Of a DNA stretch of 64,000 bases, positions 1 through 10,293 are shown piece after piece. Location: contig OY783194.1 in NCBI GenBank assembly GCA_963678675.1, positions 21,120,278-21,184,277 on the forward strand, read 5' to 3'. The notes under the pieces are model-generated. The model did not search any database, was not told the origin of the DNA, and saw only the letters and a program-made list of their open reading frames with translations. A program made the translations under genes and the position numbers. Within the stretch, counting starts at the first letter, position 1; every line of letters starts with the position of its first letter. This DNA comes from Xiphydria camelus (Eukaryota; Arthropoda; Insecta; Hymenoptera; Xiphydriidae).

Positions 1-33
1 AGAGAAAAAGAGAGAGAGAGAGAGAGAGAGAGA
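1..33. repeat. (GA)n microsatellite, cut by the window edge
   Basis: Almost pure GA dinucleotide repeat running into the start of the window. It directly abuts the 3' end of a - strand LINE fragment; the same repeat lies on the other side of that fragment, so the LINE piece sits inside or between GA tracts. Confidence 0.9.
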
Positions 34-1113
<1,080 letters not shown>

Positions 1114-1116
<3 letters not shown>

Positions 1117-1454
1117 GAGCTCCAGGCAAAGGTAAGTGGCAACAGATTCTTCTTATGCGATATAGACATTCGCGAAGCGTATCCCCGATCCTCATTGTTT
1201 TCCCGAGTCGATAGTTAGTGGTTTAGGGAGTTTTCCATGACGTGACAAAAGGAAAAACTCCCGACTTTCCCTATTATAGCCACTCACCGCCATTAATAAC
1301 CAGGTGTATGCATTTGTGTCACGTCAGCTTATACTGTTTGATCAGCGATTTTAAACCTTATGGAGGAAATTTAAAGCACATATCTTAGTTATAAGACAAA
1401 AATCTGGAAAGTTGTTATAACTGGTACAGTGGCTATAACTGGTACGCCTACCCT
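1114..1454. other. Unassigned intergenic stretch with one short hairpin
   Basis: No gene or mobile-element signature recognised. A short inverted repeat, GGAAAAACTCCC at 1251-1262 against GGGAGTTTTCC at 1226-1236, could fold. A small direct repeat (TATAACTGGTACAGTGGC type) lies at about 1415-1445, next to the LINE boundary. Confidence 0.5.
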
Positions 1455-2269
1455 AGCATCTCCCTTAGCCCCTTCGCATAATCTGCTACTATTGCTATGT
1501 CATCTGCGAATTTTAATGCAAATATTTTTTCCCTGCCTATTATCGTTTCTCCCTCGTCTCTTTTTTACCAGTCTTCGTCTATAACGTCTAGAAATAGATA
1601 GAACAACAGCGGGCTTAACGGACACCCTTGTCTTACCCCACAAGTCGTATTGAATTCGTCTGTGATCCCTTCCCCCGTGATTATGTCGTTCTACGTCTTG
1701 CTGTATATGTTTTCGATTATTCTGTACATGTTACCCCTTACCCCCATCTTCCTCAGTTTTTTCAGCAATAAGTCACTGTCTACTATATCGAACGCCTTCC
1801 TTAGGTCCACAAATGCTACGTACAGTTTCCCCTTTTCTTCCTTCAATTTATTTCCAATTAATGCGTTGAGTACGAATACGTGGTCCCTTGTTCCCCTCCC
1901 ATTCCTGAAACCAGCCTGGCTTTCCTGTAGCATCCCTTTTCTCTCTGCCCACTCCCTTAGTCTGCTCGTTATTATGTTTGTCAATATATTGTATCCTACG
2001 TTTAATAATGCGATTCCCTTATAGTTTCCTACCTCCCTTTCCTCCCTGATTTAAATATTGGATACAATCTCGCTTTTTCCCATCCCTCTATTATTCTCCC
2101 CCTGTTCCACACTTCGTTTAGTATATGCTGAATTTCCCTTAGCCATTTTTCTGGAGTGCCTTTATAAATTCTATTCCTATCCAGTCTTCTCCTGCCGCTT
2201 TGCCATTTTTCATCTCTTTTATAGCGTCTAACATTTCCTTAAGTCCTATTTCTTGGTTTAGCTCTTCCT
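1455..2269 (-). mobile_element. Non-LTR retrotransposon fragment with decayed reverse transcriptase
   Basis: On the - strand this encodes part of a LINE reverse transcriptase. An open stretch at 1691-1984 contains QAGFRNGRGTRDH and FVDLRKAFD (about 1787-1813), RT motifs from the fingers/palm. Downstream in another frame the catalytic FADD box lies at 1499-1510. Upstream, NGKAAGEDWI-like sequence near 2200-2260 is the start of the RT domain. Frame changes and stops separate these blocks, so the copy is dead. The 5' continuation is found at 5654-5790, on the far side of a 3.4 kb insertion. The 3' end is lost near 1455. Confidence 0.85.
2261..2269. repeat. 9 bp target-site duplication, left copy
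   Basis: GCTCTTCCT immediately before the left end of the foldback-like element. The same 9 bp recur at 5645-5653. Removing one copy and the element restores an uninterrupted acidic run followed by LNQEIG in the LINE frame, which supports the boundaries. Confidence 0.8.
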
Positions 2270-3185
2270 CCAGGACGGCTATTCTATAACTGAGTGAAAG
2301 CCTGTTCCCGTGAGAAGTGGGTGGAGTTCACTGGAAAAGTAAGGAGACTCCTAGTCGCTATTCTCTAACTGCGGGAGTACGAAAATCGGGTGAACGTAGT
2401 TCCCGGGAGAATCGGTCTGCTCGGTCGGTCTGGTCGGGACGGCGATTCTAACCTATGTATCTACTTCTGTGACAGTGTGCCGCAGTTTACAGTTGGTTAA
2501 TTTGCGTGTTCCAACAAACGATACACAGTAGTCCGGCGATCTAAGCAAACGTGGTCATGAGTATATTAATGACTTACATAACTGATTTGTGCGATGTAAA
2601 TTTGTGTCTTAGTTATAAAAAGATATACTTGTATATAAGAACTTTTTCCAGAGGTGGTAATAGGAAAAGTAGTTGGACAAAATAATTTAACAAAAAGCAC
2701 ATTTCCCTAATGCTTACAATAAAAGTCAAAAGCAGCTTAATAATTAAAAAAGATATAGGTATTATACTGGTACCTAGTATTATTCCAAAATATGCATCCT
2801 TGAAAACGTACACTTATAAAACGTACCTGAAACCAAGCAAATTGTTTTAAATAGACAAAACTGATTTCGTAACAATAAGACTGCGAAACCGTAAAAATTA
2901 AATACATTAAAATAGGGCAAGAATGGCATGTAAAATGTTATATAATAATCAAGAGCATGCTTCAAACTATAACTTAAACCAAAAAATGTACGTATCTGAA
3001 CTTAGCATCATAGTAAACAGTTATGAATTAATATGGACTTTTGACCTATTTCAGAACCACTGTGCGATGGTCGGAATTCTGATTAACGATCCTTAGTAAT
3101 TAGTATCACCGCGATATACAGGGTGTAACAGAGTAAGTGTTACAACGTGAAACTGTAGATTCCTTATGAAAGAAGAAAAAGATTT
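2270..3185. repeat. Left inverted arm of the foldback-like element
   Basis: Pairs with 4500-5643. Near-identical stretches include the AT-rich block 2600-3000 against 4680-5090 in opposite orientation. The arm runs past the start of the mariner-like hairpin (3119), so the first ~65 bp of that hairpin are part of the palindrome. Confidence 0.85.
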
Positions 3186-3550
3186 TTCCTCTTACAAAAA
3201 TGTTCTGCAGGCTGTCGTTTTCGATATAAGGTAAAACAGGGTGAGTTGGCGAATGGAGTTGGCCCCTCGTTTCTATGGAAAGAAATGGAAACGAGGGGCC
3301 GACTTCATTCGCCAACTCACCCCGTTTTACCTTATTTAAACCACGAACTACTTGTTATTAGGTGTCAACACTCAAATCTGATAAAAATAGTTCGAGGTTT
3401 AAAGAAAAACGATTTTTTTTTTCAAAACTTTGACATCCTGTATATCGAAAACGAAAGCCCGCAGAACATTTTTGTAAGAGGAAAAATCTTTTTCTTTTTT
3501 CACAAGGAATCTACAGTTTCACGTTGTAACACTTACTCTGTTACACCCTG
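3119..3550. mobile_element. Mariner-like hairpin MITE (TA target site)
   Basis: Begins CAGGGTGTAACAGAGTAAGT and ends with the reverse complement, flanked by TATA on both sides (a TA or TATA duplication). The terminal inverted repeats are about 110 bp. The centre (about 3229-3337) is a second nearly perfect palindrome in which GGCCCCTCGTTTC and GAAACGAGGGGCC face each other. There is no coding capacity. A ~70 bp end of the same element lies at 4500-4568. Confidence 0.75.
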
Positions 3551-3555
3551 TATAT

Positions 3556-3721
3556 AACTCGTTCACCAAAGCCCGTATAACCTCTTCAAAGGTTACTTTA
3601 TTTTATAGCGGTAAATTCGAATATTCTATACTAATTTAGGACTGCTATTCTAACGAGAAATAATGAGCGGAGAAACTGTTAATTTATAACCTACCGTCAA
3701 GTATTAACCATCCTGTCTAAT
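3556..3721. other. AT-rich linker inside the foldback element
   Basis: No feature recognised except one further CTATTCTAACGAG motif near 3646-3658 resembling the foldback sub-terminal repeat. Confidence 0.4.
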
Positions 3722-3979
3722 TCAAAGTGCATTTAGTTTATTCTCTCTTAACTCTGATATCCATCTCGCGATAAACGGAATTCGACACAATGCTTCGAAC
3801 CGTTTAATAGTATCACAGTCAGAAATACCTCGCAAATCTATAGCTACTCTCGGATCGGAATCTACGAAACGGAACGGGGTATTTTTCGGCGAATCTAGGC
3901 TGTACGTGCGCTCGCAGTCCCGCACCATGCTCGGGAAGGGGTAATTACCGACCGCATCCGAAGAAGCCATTTCCCACAA
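3722..3979 (-). pseudogene. Ancient copy of exon 1 of the - strand array gene
   Basis: An 85-codon frame starting at ATG (3979). It aligns with exon 1 of the - strand gene in unit 0 (9514-9731) and in every array unit: shared features are a VR(D/N)C box, an SLD triplet, a middle strand-like segment and an (Y/F)E-LC-IP ending. This copy alone keeps an N-terminus beginning MASSDAVG, so it shows where the gene originally began. At the position of the GTAAGA donor in the other copies it has GCGAGA, and the second exon is missing, so the frame runs on to an unrelated stop. The protein family was not recognised. Confidence 0.6.
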
Positions 3980-4180
3980 TACCTATTGTAATAGATACCG
4001 CTATACTTAGAATAATAAATCAGCTTTGTAAAGGGAAGACAAGAGGAATCTAATAGATGGCCGGTCGGATTAATTTAATACCTGGCTTATCCAGGTACAA
4101 AGAATCGAACCGTCATTCGATGCAACATAACTCCTTTTATGGCCAGGGACGAGCAACGACATCCTTGCCCACTCGAAAAA
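3980..4180 (+). repeat. Diverged copy of the F-box array spacer
   Basis: Matches, with many substitutions, the array sequence just right of the hairpin MITE: GATACCGCTATACTTAGAA, then GGTCGG-TTAATACCTGG, CATTCGATGCA and ACATCCTTGCCC blocks in the same order. It lacks the TTAA hairpin found here in all array units, so it predates that insertion. TACCTGGCTTATCCAGGTA (about 4079-4097) is a perfect 7 bp stem here and imperfect in the array units. Confidence 0.65.
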
Positions 4181-4182
4181 TA

Positions 4183-4498
4183 CAGTGGGGTAAAAAGTAT
4201 TCATACACCACGGTGAGGTACCGTTGAACTATGATTCACTTGCAAATAATTGAAATAAATTAATATCTATTGGCATCAAAATATAGCTTGTACTGTCACC
4301 TTTCAAATTATATATATTTTATTGAAGAAAAAATATCGGGCTTCTGTCGGTAGCTGAGCCGCGTCAAAGGAGTTCCCAGCACGAGCGATCGTGTGCTTCT
4401 CCAGAATATGGATCAAAGTACCTCAAGTACAGCTATGGACATGCCACAGCTGGTTATTTCAACTATTCCTAGGTGTTGCATATATATCGATGGCGAGA
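4183..4498. mobile_element. Possible Tc1-like terminus and remnant
   Basis: After a TA dinucleotide, CAGTGGGGTAAAAAGTATTC resembles the terminal repeat of Tc1-family elements. No second terminus or transposase is visible; the remainder is unassigned up to the right foldback arm. Confidence 0.35.
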
Positions 4499-4499
4499 A

Positions 4500-5643
4500 A
4501 GATTTTTCTTCTTTCATAAGGAATCTATAGTTTCACGTTGTAACACTTACTCTGTTACAACCTGTATATCGCGGTGATACTAGTTACTAAGGATCGTTAA
4601 TCAGAATTCCGACCATCGCACAGTTGTTCTGAAATAGGTCAAAAGTCCATAATATTCATAACTGCTTACTATGATGCTAAGTTCAGATACGTACATTTTT
4701 TGGTTTAAGTTATAGTTTGAAGCATGCCCTTGATTATTATATAACATTTTACATGCCATTCTTGTCCTATTTTAATGTATTGAATTTTTACGGCTTCGCA
4801 GTCTTATTGTTACGAAATCAGTTTTCTCTATTTAAAACAATTTGCTTGGTTTCAGGTACGTTTTATAAGTGTACGTTTTCAAGGATGCATATTTTGGAAT
4901 AATACTAGGTACCAGTATAATACCTATATCTTTTTTAATTATTAAGCTGCTTTTGACTTTTATTGTAAGCATTAGGGAAATGTGCTTTTTGTTAAATTAT
5001 TTTTTCCAACTACTTTTCCTATTACCACCTCTGGAAAAAGTTCTTATATATAAGTATGTTTTTGAATTATTTTATATCATTTAATAATGAATGTTTCAGT
5101 TTAATATATTTTTTTATTATGTTCCATTTACGTTATCATAGTAGAATAAGTATATGGTTAATTTTTGGTCTTTTATTTTAACAGTATATCTTTATAACTA
5201 AGACATAAATTTACATCGCACAAATCAGTTATGTAACTCATTAATATACTCATGATCGCGTTTGCTTAGATCGCCGGACCACTGTGTATCGTTTGTTGGA
5301 ACACGCAAATTAACAAATTGTAAACTGCGGCACGCTGGCGCAGAAGTAGGTAGGCTAGAGTCGCCGTTCTCCCGGGGAGCAGGCTGCTTCTCACGGTCTT
5401 GACCAGTAGAAGTAAGTTCACCCGTTTTCGTGCGATGGGAGCGCTTCCGCAGTTACAGAATAGTGATTCCTTCACTCTCCTTGCTTTTTCAGTGAACATC
5501 GCCCGCTCCTCACTTAGAGAATAGCTGTTTAGGTACACGTTTCAACGGTCGGGCATGAGCTGGGCGAGGGAAGCTCTCATCCGTGGAACGGTCACTTCCC
5601 AGGTACGCTCACTCTCCCCGGAATTACAGAATAGCCGTCCTGG
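4500..5643. repeat. Right inverted arm of the foldback-like element
   Basis: Reverse complement of 2270-3185 with about 230 bp of extra sequence near its outer end, including one more CTATTCTCTAAGTGAGG sub-repeat (near 5510-5530). The arms therefore differ in repeat number, as foldback arms often do. Confidence 0.8.
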
Positions 5644-5653
5644 GGCTCTTCCT

Positions 5654-5790
5654 CTTCTCCTATTTCCGTTTCCCTATTTTCCACCCTTCTTTCTCCCACC
5701 GCGCCTAACAGTTCTTTAAAATGTTTCACCCACTCTTTTTTTTTTCGATGTTCTGTCCTTTTACTTGCCTTGATTTCCTGAACCCCCTTA
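5654..5790 (-). mobile_element. 5' part of the LINE interrupted by the foldback element
   Basis: On the - strand it encodes the basic/acidic segment just upstream of the RT domain (HRKKKEWVKHFKELLGAVGE, then an acidic run). It reads directly into the LINE sequence ending at 2269 once the foldback element and one target duplication are removed. The fragment stops at 5790, next to the F-box remnant. Confidence 0.75.
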
Positions 5791-6244
5791 ATGTTCCGGT
5801 GCCCTGCAAACGTCGTCGACAAAGTAATCGAGAACTACCCGCAGTTGGAGGTGTTGAGTGCAATGTCGTGTAACGTTGCAAATTGGCACGTTACAATGTG
5901 ACGTAATTCCTACGCCGCGCCGTTGATCCCGCCATCCCCAGAGTATTTCGTATAAATAGAAGCATAAATAGAGCACCAGTAATTAGTTTGTTATATTAGA
6001 GTCGACTACCGTATCTAGAACCGCTAAACTAGGAATAGAGCTACAAGGACACCGGAGCTGGAGGACAAGGGGCTGCAACGAGCGCCAGATGCCGCGCGGC
6101 GAGATGCCGGCGACTTCCCTGCCAGGCGCAGGACTGGGACTTGCAAACGAGCAGCGTACCCGGCGAGGAACGCAACCTGTGGAGACAGGCACCCCGTTTC
6201 TTCGGCACGGATGGACCACTTGGGAGTTGGCTTCGCATCGAGAA

Positions 6245-6345
6245 TCTCCGCGTGATCCCACAGGGGAATGTTCCGGAGGAATCTTCAGAAGCTAACTCCG
6301 TATCGGGATCCTCTGCGTGATCCCGCAGGGGAATGTTCCGGAAGG
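6245..6345. repeat. Two diverged 65 bp tandem repeats inside the LTR-type insertion
   Basis: CGTGATCCC(A/G)CAGGGGAATG followed by TTCCGGA occurs at 6251 and again 65 bp later at 6316; a weaker third GGGGATAGTTCCGGAG lies near 6370. Probably enhancer-like or neutral repeats of a long U3 region. Confidence 0.6.
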
Positions 6346-6799
6346 ATCCATCAAGTCGTCATCCGTGAGGGGATAGTTCCGGAGCCACGAGGGAATCCAG
6401 CGAGCTGCGCGCACACCCGAACCAACAAGGAAGGCGATAGTGTCTTCGATTGGCGATCTACGGAGCGGGCGCGCAGCGGCATGGCCACCCGGTTTCCCCG
6501 GCAACGGGGAAAATCGATCACCAATTAGATCGCGGAAAAGGACTCCTAGAGTGGGGACTGGCCCTCTCTTCCTAGCGAGCCGAAGCGATCCCCGAAATCG
6601 TCCTCTTTTCGTGCGGACCAACGGCGCGGCCAGACGATCTTGACAGCAGCGCAGCTGATTTTTCCGGTAAGCCGGCTCTTCAATTTGGTAACACGTGGCC
6701 GGGACAGATTATTAGAGACCTCCCGAATTTCGTGCCTGCGAAAGGCTTATCGTTCCCTTATCGCGTATCGTTTGTAAAGGTTGCCTTCGAAAGGCTTAA

Positions 6800-7516
6800 G
6801 CTAGGAATCCACTACACTCGACTCGACTCGACTCGACACGACACGACTCGACGCGACTCGACACGACGCGTTTCTGATCGCATGATTTTCCATGTATTTA
6901 AATGGCGTAGAAATCCACTAGGCTCGACACGACTCGACTCGACTCGACACGACACGACACGACACTTTTCTGGCTGGCCAGAAATTTGTCGCGTCGAGTC
7001 GAGTCGAGTCGAGCCTAGTGGACACGGTTTGCGTGCACATCGAGATATGGACCGATGAGCGAACAGTTGAATTGCGGCAGTCTTGCTTGGAAAGAGTCGA
7101 GAAGAACAGTTCGAAGATTTTACATTAATTTCGCAGAGGAATGGAGGAGGATCTCATTAATAAAGTTAGAGCATATGAGATGCTGTAAAATATACATAGT
7201 TTGAAATATAGAGACCAAAATATACGCAACGAAGCTTGAGAAATCTCAAAAGCCTTGAATAGACCAAGTAAACATAAATAGGTATATAGTAAATTTCTAT
7301 CTGTATAGATGTTACAGAGAAGCAATAATTGGAAAAATTATAGAGCCATACACGATGCATCCTTGTACGTTAAAATTTAAAAGGACGAAGCACTACCGTC
7401 GTGTCGAGTAGCGTCGAGTCGTGTCGCGTCGATTCCAGTGGACACACCACGCAAATTTTTGTCACCGTGTCGTGTCGTGTCGAGTCGAGTCGAGTCGAGT
7501 GTAGTGGATTCCTAGC
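6800..7516. mobile_element. TTAA-flanked hairpin MITE with CGACT-repeat termini
   Basis: The left end GCTAGGAATCCACTACACTC and its exact reverse complement at the right end are flanked by TTAA (6796-6799 and 7517-7520). The inverted repeats run about 48 bp and are made largely of CGACT/CGACACGA pentamers. A second nested inverted repeat of the same flavour lies inside (TCCACTAGGCTCGAC at about 6911 facing GTCGAGCCTAGTGGA at about 7021), with a partial one near 7400-7445. The target site fits piggyBac-like or Kolobok-like elements. It is non-coding. Confidence 0.7.
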
Positions 7517-7568
7517 TTAAGCGGTGCGTCATAACTCTCTCGAATAACGACTATCGGGTTTATACGCG

Positions 7569-7859
7569 ATTCGGTGTTATCTTATTGCGTATTTTCGGTG
7601 ATTTCTTCGCGCGCGATCTCGGTGCTATCTCCGCGCGTATCCTCGGTGTTTTCTTCGCGTGTGATTTCGGTATTCTCGTCGCGCGTGATCTCGGTGTTTT
7701 CTTCGCACGTATTTTCGGTGTTATCTCCGCGCGCATTCTCGGTGTTTTCTTCGCACGTATTCCCGGTGCTCTCTTCGCGCGTATTCTCGGTGTTCTCTCC
7801 GCGCGTATTTTCGGTGTTCTCTCCGCGCGTATTTTCGGTCTTACCTCCGTGCGTTATTT
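7569..7859. repeat. 24 bp minisatellite, about 12 copies
   Basis: The unit is close to TTTTCGGTGTTCTCTCCGCG plus CGTA, and becomes more regular toward the right end, where two units are identical. Because 24 is a multiple of 3 it creates spurious 8-residue periodic frames (VFSVFSPR-like). It lies in the U3-like part of the LTR-type insertion. Confidence 0.85.
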
Positions 7860-9163
7860 AGAATCTTTATCGTCCCGTGTAAGGGCTCTCGTCGATTATG
7901 TCGCGCTAATAGTTTCGGTATATTATTGTTAGTAACTGTTATCGAAAGCCGATCCTGCCGTAGCCGCAGCGTTCTTTATACCCTATTCTATCGCGTGAGT
8001 CAGTCTCTCAATAAATCTAAGTGTTATTTCTTTGTTATCAGCCGCCTCAAATTCATTTCTTTGTCTCACGACCCCGTCCCTCTCCTTTACCGATACGGGG
8101 CTGAGCTAGCGGAGTTCCGTTTCCGGTTCACGTGATCTGACTGCTATCGATTTCGACTTTCTTTGGTGTTTCGGAACACCTGGCGCCCAACATCAGTCGG
8201 GAGCGGGGCCAGTCAGAGAGCGTGCCGAAGTGTGCGACTACCCGGGTAGCGCCGGGTAGCGTCGTTACAGTCGATAGAGCCCTGCTCCTTTTTGAGTTTG
8301 AGGTCCGCCGGAAATCTGAAACGCTGTCAGGAGCTAAAATTGAGGGCGATAAACTGGATGTCCTTGGAGACGGGTCTCTTACCTTTGCAGACGTTGACTC
8401 AGTTAACTCATTTGAGTCTGACGACTGTGGAAGAACTCTACGGGTTTGAACTTGACATTTTAGAATCGTTAACAAACCTGAAAACGCTTGAACTCGGAAA
8501 GTGTTCCTACTTTCATAAAGAATTCGGCACGCGGGTGCTTCCGAAATTGCACAATTTGAAACGTCTTAGACTGGAGAATGGATTATTCTTGTGCTGTACG
8601 TTCGAGATACTCGAGGGCGTGTCGAAGCTGAAAAATTTGAGTCAATTGGAATTAGTCAACTTCGAAGTGAAGAACGGCTTCGACAAATACTTGGCGAAAT
8701 GCAAGAATATCAAAAGGCTACTGATAATACCGATTTATACATCGAATTATGCCATGTCGAGCAACATGGTTTTCAGTGGAATCATGGAGTTATCAAATAA
8801 CTTAACGCACTTCGGCTGGGGTTTTGCCGACACGGGCGATTTTATACCGGTGTTAAAACCAATTCCGTACTTGAAGTCGATCGAGAATATAGAGGATGAT
8901 AGTTTAGAGGAAGACGATTAGGTGCTACCGAGCCTGACAGATTCGCAAGTATACATTTTGCGATTGTCTCAACTGCGGAAGCTTCTCCTCACCGCGTTGC
9001 CAAAGACGCGGGTCGAAACCTTGGAAATTTCCTTCGACACCAAGTGGCAGCAGATTATTTCAGATTTTACCGCTCACAATCAGTAACCAAGAGATAGATG
9101 AAGTAATCGTTAAAGAATTCAAGGAAGCGAACGATGCGGGATGATTAACATTTTCTTTTAATT

Positions 9164-9731
9164 TTATTCTGCCTCGTCATCGTTAAGGAGGTTCTTATCT
9201 AGTATATTCAACAAAAGTATCGTGTTTCCGTATATTATATTTATACACACGTCGATATTGATGGCAGAAATAAGATCGTACGGTATTTGCATTCCCGACA
9301 GGAGTGACGCGATATCGCTAACTATTTGAGTCAATAAGTCTCTGGATATGACAATTCGTAAAATCTAGTCTCTCATTATTACACGTACATTAGCTGTCAT
9401 TCGACACTTTACAATGTCCCTAAATATTATGAAACTGCCATTTGGCGTAATTGTACAAAAAGGGGAAATAAAGATATCAAATTTCCTAAAAAAAAAAAAT
9501 TGCTCCCTCTTACGGTGGACGGAATTTGACACAACGGTTCATACCGCTGGACATTATTGCAATCTAAGTAAAGCACTAATTTAGAATTCATCCCATCATC
9601 GGTCATAATGACAAGGCGAGCGGTCTGTTTCTGCAAATCCAGGCTGCTAATGAGTCCGCTGCAGTTCCGCACCTTCTCGGAAAGGGCTAATTGCTGGACG
9701 AGTCGGAATAGATCGTTTTCCGCATACTTAA
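9164..9731 (-). pseudogene. Unit 0 copy of the - strand two-exon gene: open, but N-terminus lost
   Basis: Exon 2 is 9164-9364 (66 codons plus TAA). Exon 1 is 9514 to about 9731. The intron 9365-9513 has a GTAAGA donor and a GAGACTAG acceptor, and joins the exons in phase 0. The joined frame is uninterrupted: a VRNC-SLDLQKQ segment, YEPLCQIPST at the splice, then a hydrophobic/acidic tail ending LLNDDEAE. AATAAA overlaps the stop as a polyadenylation signal. It converges tail-to-tail with the F-box remnant. Upstream, the hairpin MITE begins right after exon 1 sequence (TTAA 9728-9731), so the initiator ATG seen in the older copy (3979) is gone. I do not recognise the family. It may be dead, or transcribed from an unseen start. 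Confidence 0.6.
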
Positions 9732-10202
9732 GGGGGAACGCCACTGTGACGGCCCGAAAAATGACCGTTTTTCGTGAATTTTTTTTGAAAGGGTTAATAA
9801 ATAGTTAAAGGGATGCGGTTTGTTGCATGCTATTAAGTAGACTTTCAACTTCATTTATATACATTTTTTAAAAATATTGTAAATTGACAATGTTATTAAC
9901 ATGAATGTTACCCTCGGAAAAATGGACCGCCCTCCATTGTCCCACGTGTTTCGGTATGAAGGATTATTATCTGGAAAAAATTTTTTTTTTTAAATATCTA
10001 TAAGAATGTAGCTATCGTTGTACGTAGGATTTTTTTTTCGCAAAATGCCGAAATATTGAAGTTTTTCTTCATTATTTTTGCAGCTTTTTTGTATTCTAGC
10101 AGCTTGAAAAAATAGTAAAAATCAAAATTTCAAAAAACCCCTACGTACAACGCGATAGCGACATTCTTATAGATATTAAATTTTTTTTTTTTTCAGATAA
10201 TC
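9732..10202. mobile_element. Left half of the array hairpin MITE, unit 0 copy
   Basis: Starts GGGGGAACGCCACTGTGACG after TTAA, as in every array unit, and matches them to CAGATAATC (10202). There it is broken by 6.6 kb of other sequence; the right half resumes at 16838. Confidence 0.9.
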
Positions 10203-10293
10203 AAGAGACACGGCAGTGTCTCGCGGCATGTTCGTTCAAGTAGTTTCGCGCTCAGACACGACAGCGCTGATGTCGCGAGCACCCGTGTCTCTT
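10203..10293. repeat. Short inverted-repeat element at the break in the unit 0 MITE
   Basis: AAGAGACACGG at 10203-10213 faces CCGTGTCTCTT at 10283-10293, with looser pairing further in (TCTCGCGG against CGCGAG). It lies exactly at the interruption of the hairpin MITE. Confidence 0.5.

Larger units (their letters stand above)
2270..5643. mobile_element. Foldback-like DNA element with ~0.9-1.1 kb inverted arms, inserted in a LINE
   Basis: Both ends carry CCAGGACGGCTATTCT (left) and its reverse complement (right), continuing as long inverted arms (2270-3185 and 4500-5643). Flanking copies of GCTCTTCCT form a 9 bp target duplication with one extra G on the right side. Sub-terminal CTATTCT(G/C)TAACTG-type motifs recur several times in both arms. 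Very long arms, internal sub-repeats and a 9 bp duplication fit foldback or Mutator-related elements; the superfamily is inference. No transposase frame was found. The interior holds unrelated sequence: a mariner-like hairpin, an ancient copy of the F-box array spacer and a Tc1-like terminus. Confidence 0.75.
5869..8269. mobile_element. LTR-type insertion with TG...CA ends and a 4 bp GTCG duplication
   Basis: It interrupts the F-box pseudogene exactly between GTCG (5865-5868) and GTCG (8270-8273). The insertion starts TGTAAC and ends GTTACA, the short inverted ends of LTRs. A TATA-like TTTATACC at about 7975 is followed by a GAGTCAGTC initiator-like motif and AATAAA near 8011. TGGCGCCCAAC at 8181-8191 looks like a tRNA-Lys primer-binding site, just after GGAACA at 8178. 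This allows two readings: a solo LTR of the full 2.4 kb, or a 5' LTR ending at 8178 plus a primer site and a remnant of internal sequence. No gag or pol frame is present. A TTAA hairpin element (6800-7516) is nested inside it. Confidence 0.7.
5792..9097 (+). pseudogene. Unit 0 F-box/LRR pseudogene, 5'-truncated and split by an LTR-type insertion
   Basis: Corresponds to residues about 131-429 of the array F-box/LRR protein. Part one is 5792-5868 (up to the codons for AMS). Part two resumes at 8270 and runs to the position of the normal stop (9095-9097). The F-box domain and promoter are absent. Further damage: a CAG codon has become TAG at 8919-8921, and the last ten codons are frameshifted around 9073. 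Several residues differ from all array copies (for example NLKTLEL for TLETLEL, and YFHKEFG). One, Ser instead of Asn in AMS(N/S)NM, is shared with unit 4. It is the oldest and least homogenised copy at the array edge and cannot make the protein. Confidence 0.9.

Noticed and set aside
2780..2965. 61-codon frame also found at 4717-4902
   Set aside because: The two are the same AT-rich sequence in opposite foldback arms; composition is low-complexity and there is no known domain.
6292..6621. 109-codon - strand frame in the GC-rich part of the LTR-type insertion
   Set aside because: High GC makes long frames likely on several strands at once (others overlap it); no retroviral-type motif is present.
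7574..7932. 95- and 115-codon frames with an 8-residue period
   Set aside because: Produced by the 24 bp minisatellite, whose length is a multiple of three; both overlap in different frames.
9427..9744. Single-exon reading of the unit 0 - strand frame through 9427-9744
   Set aside because: It runs through the GTAAGA donor into intron sequence and begins with a non-ATG codon inside the MITE. The two-exon reading has better splice sites and a longer joined frame.
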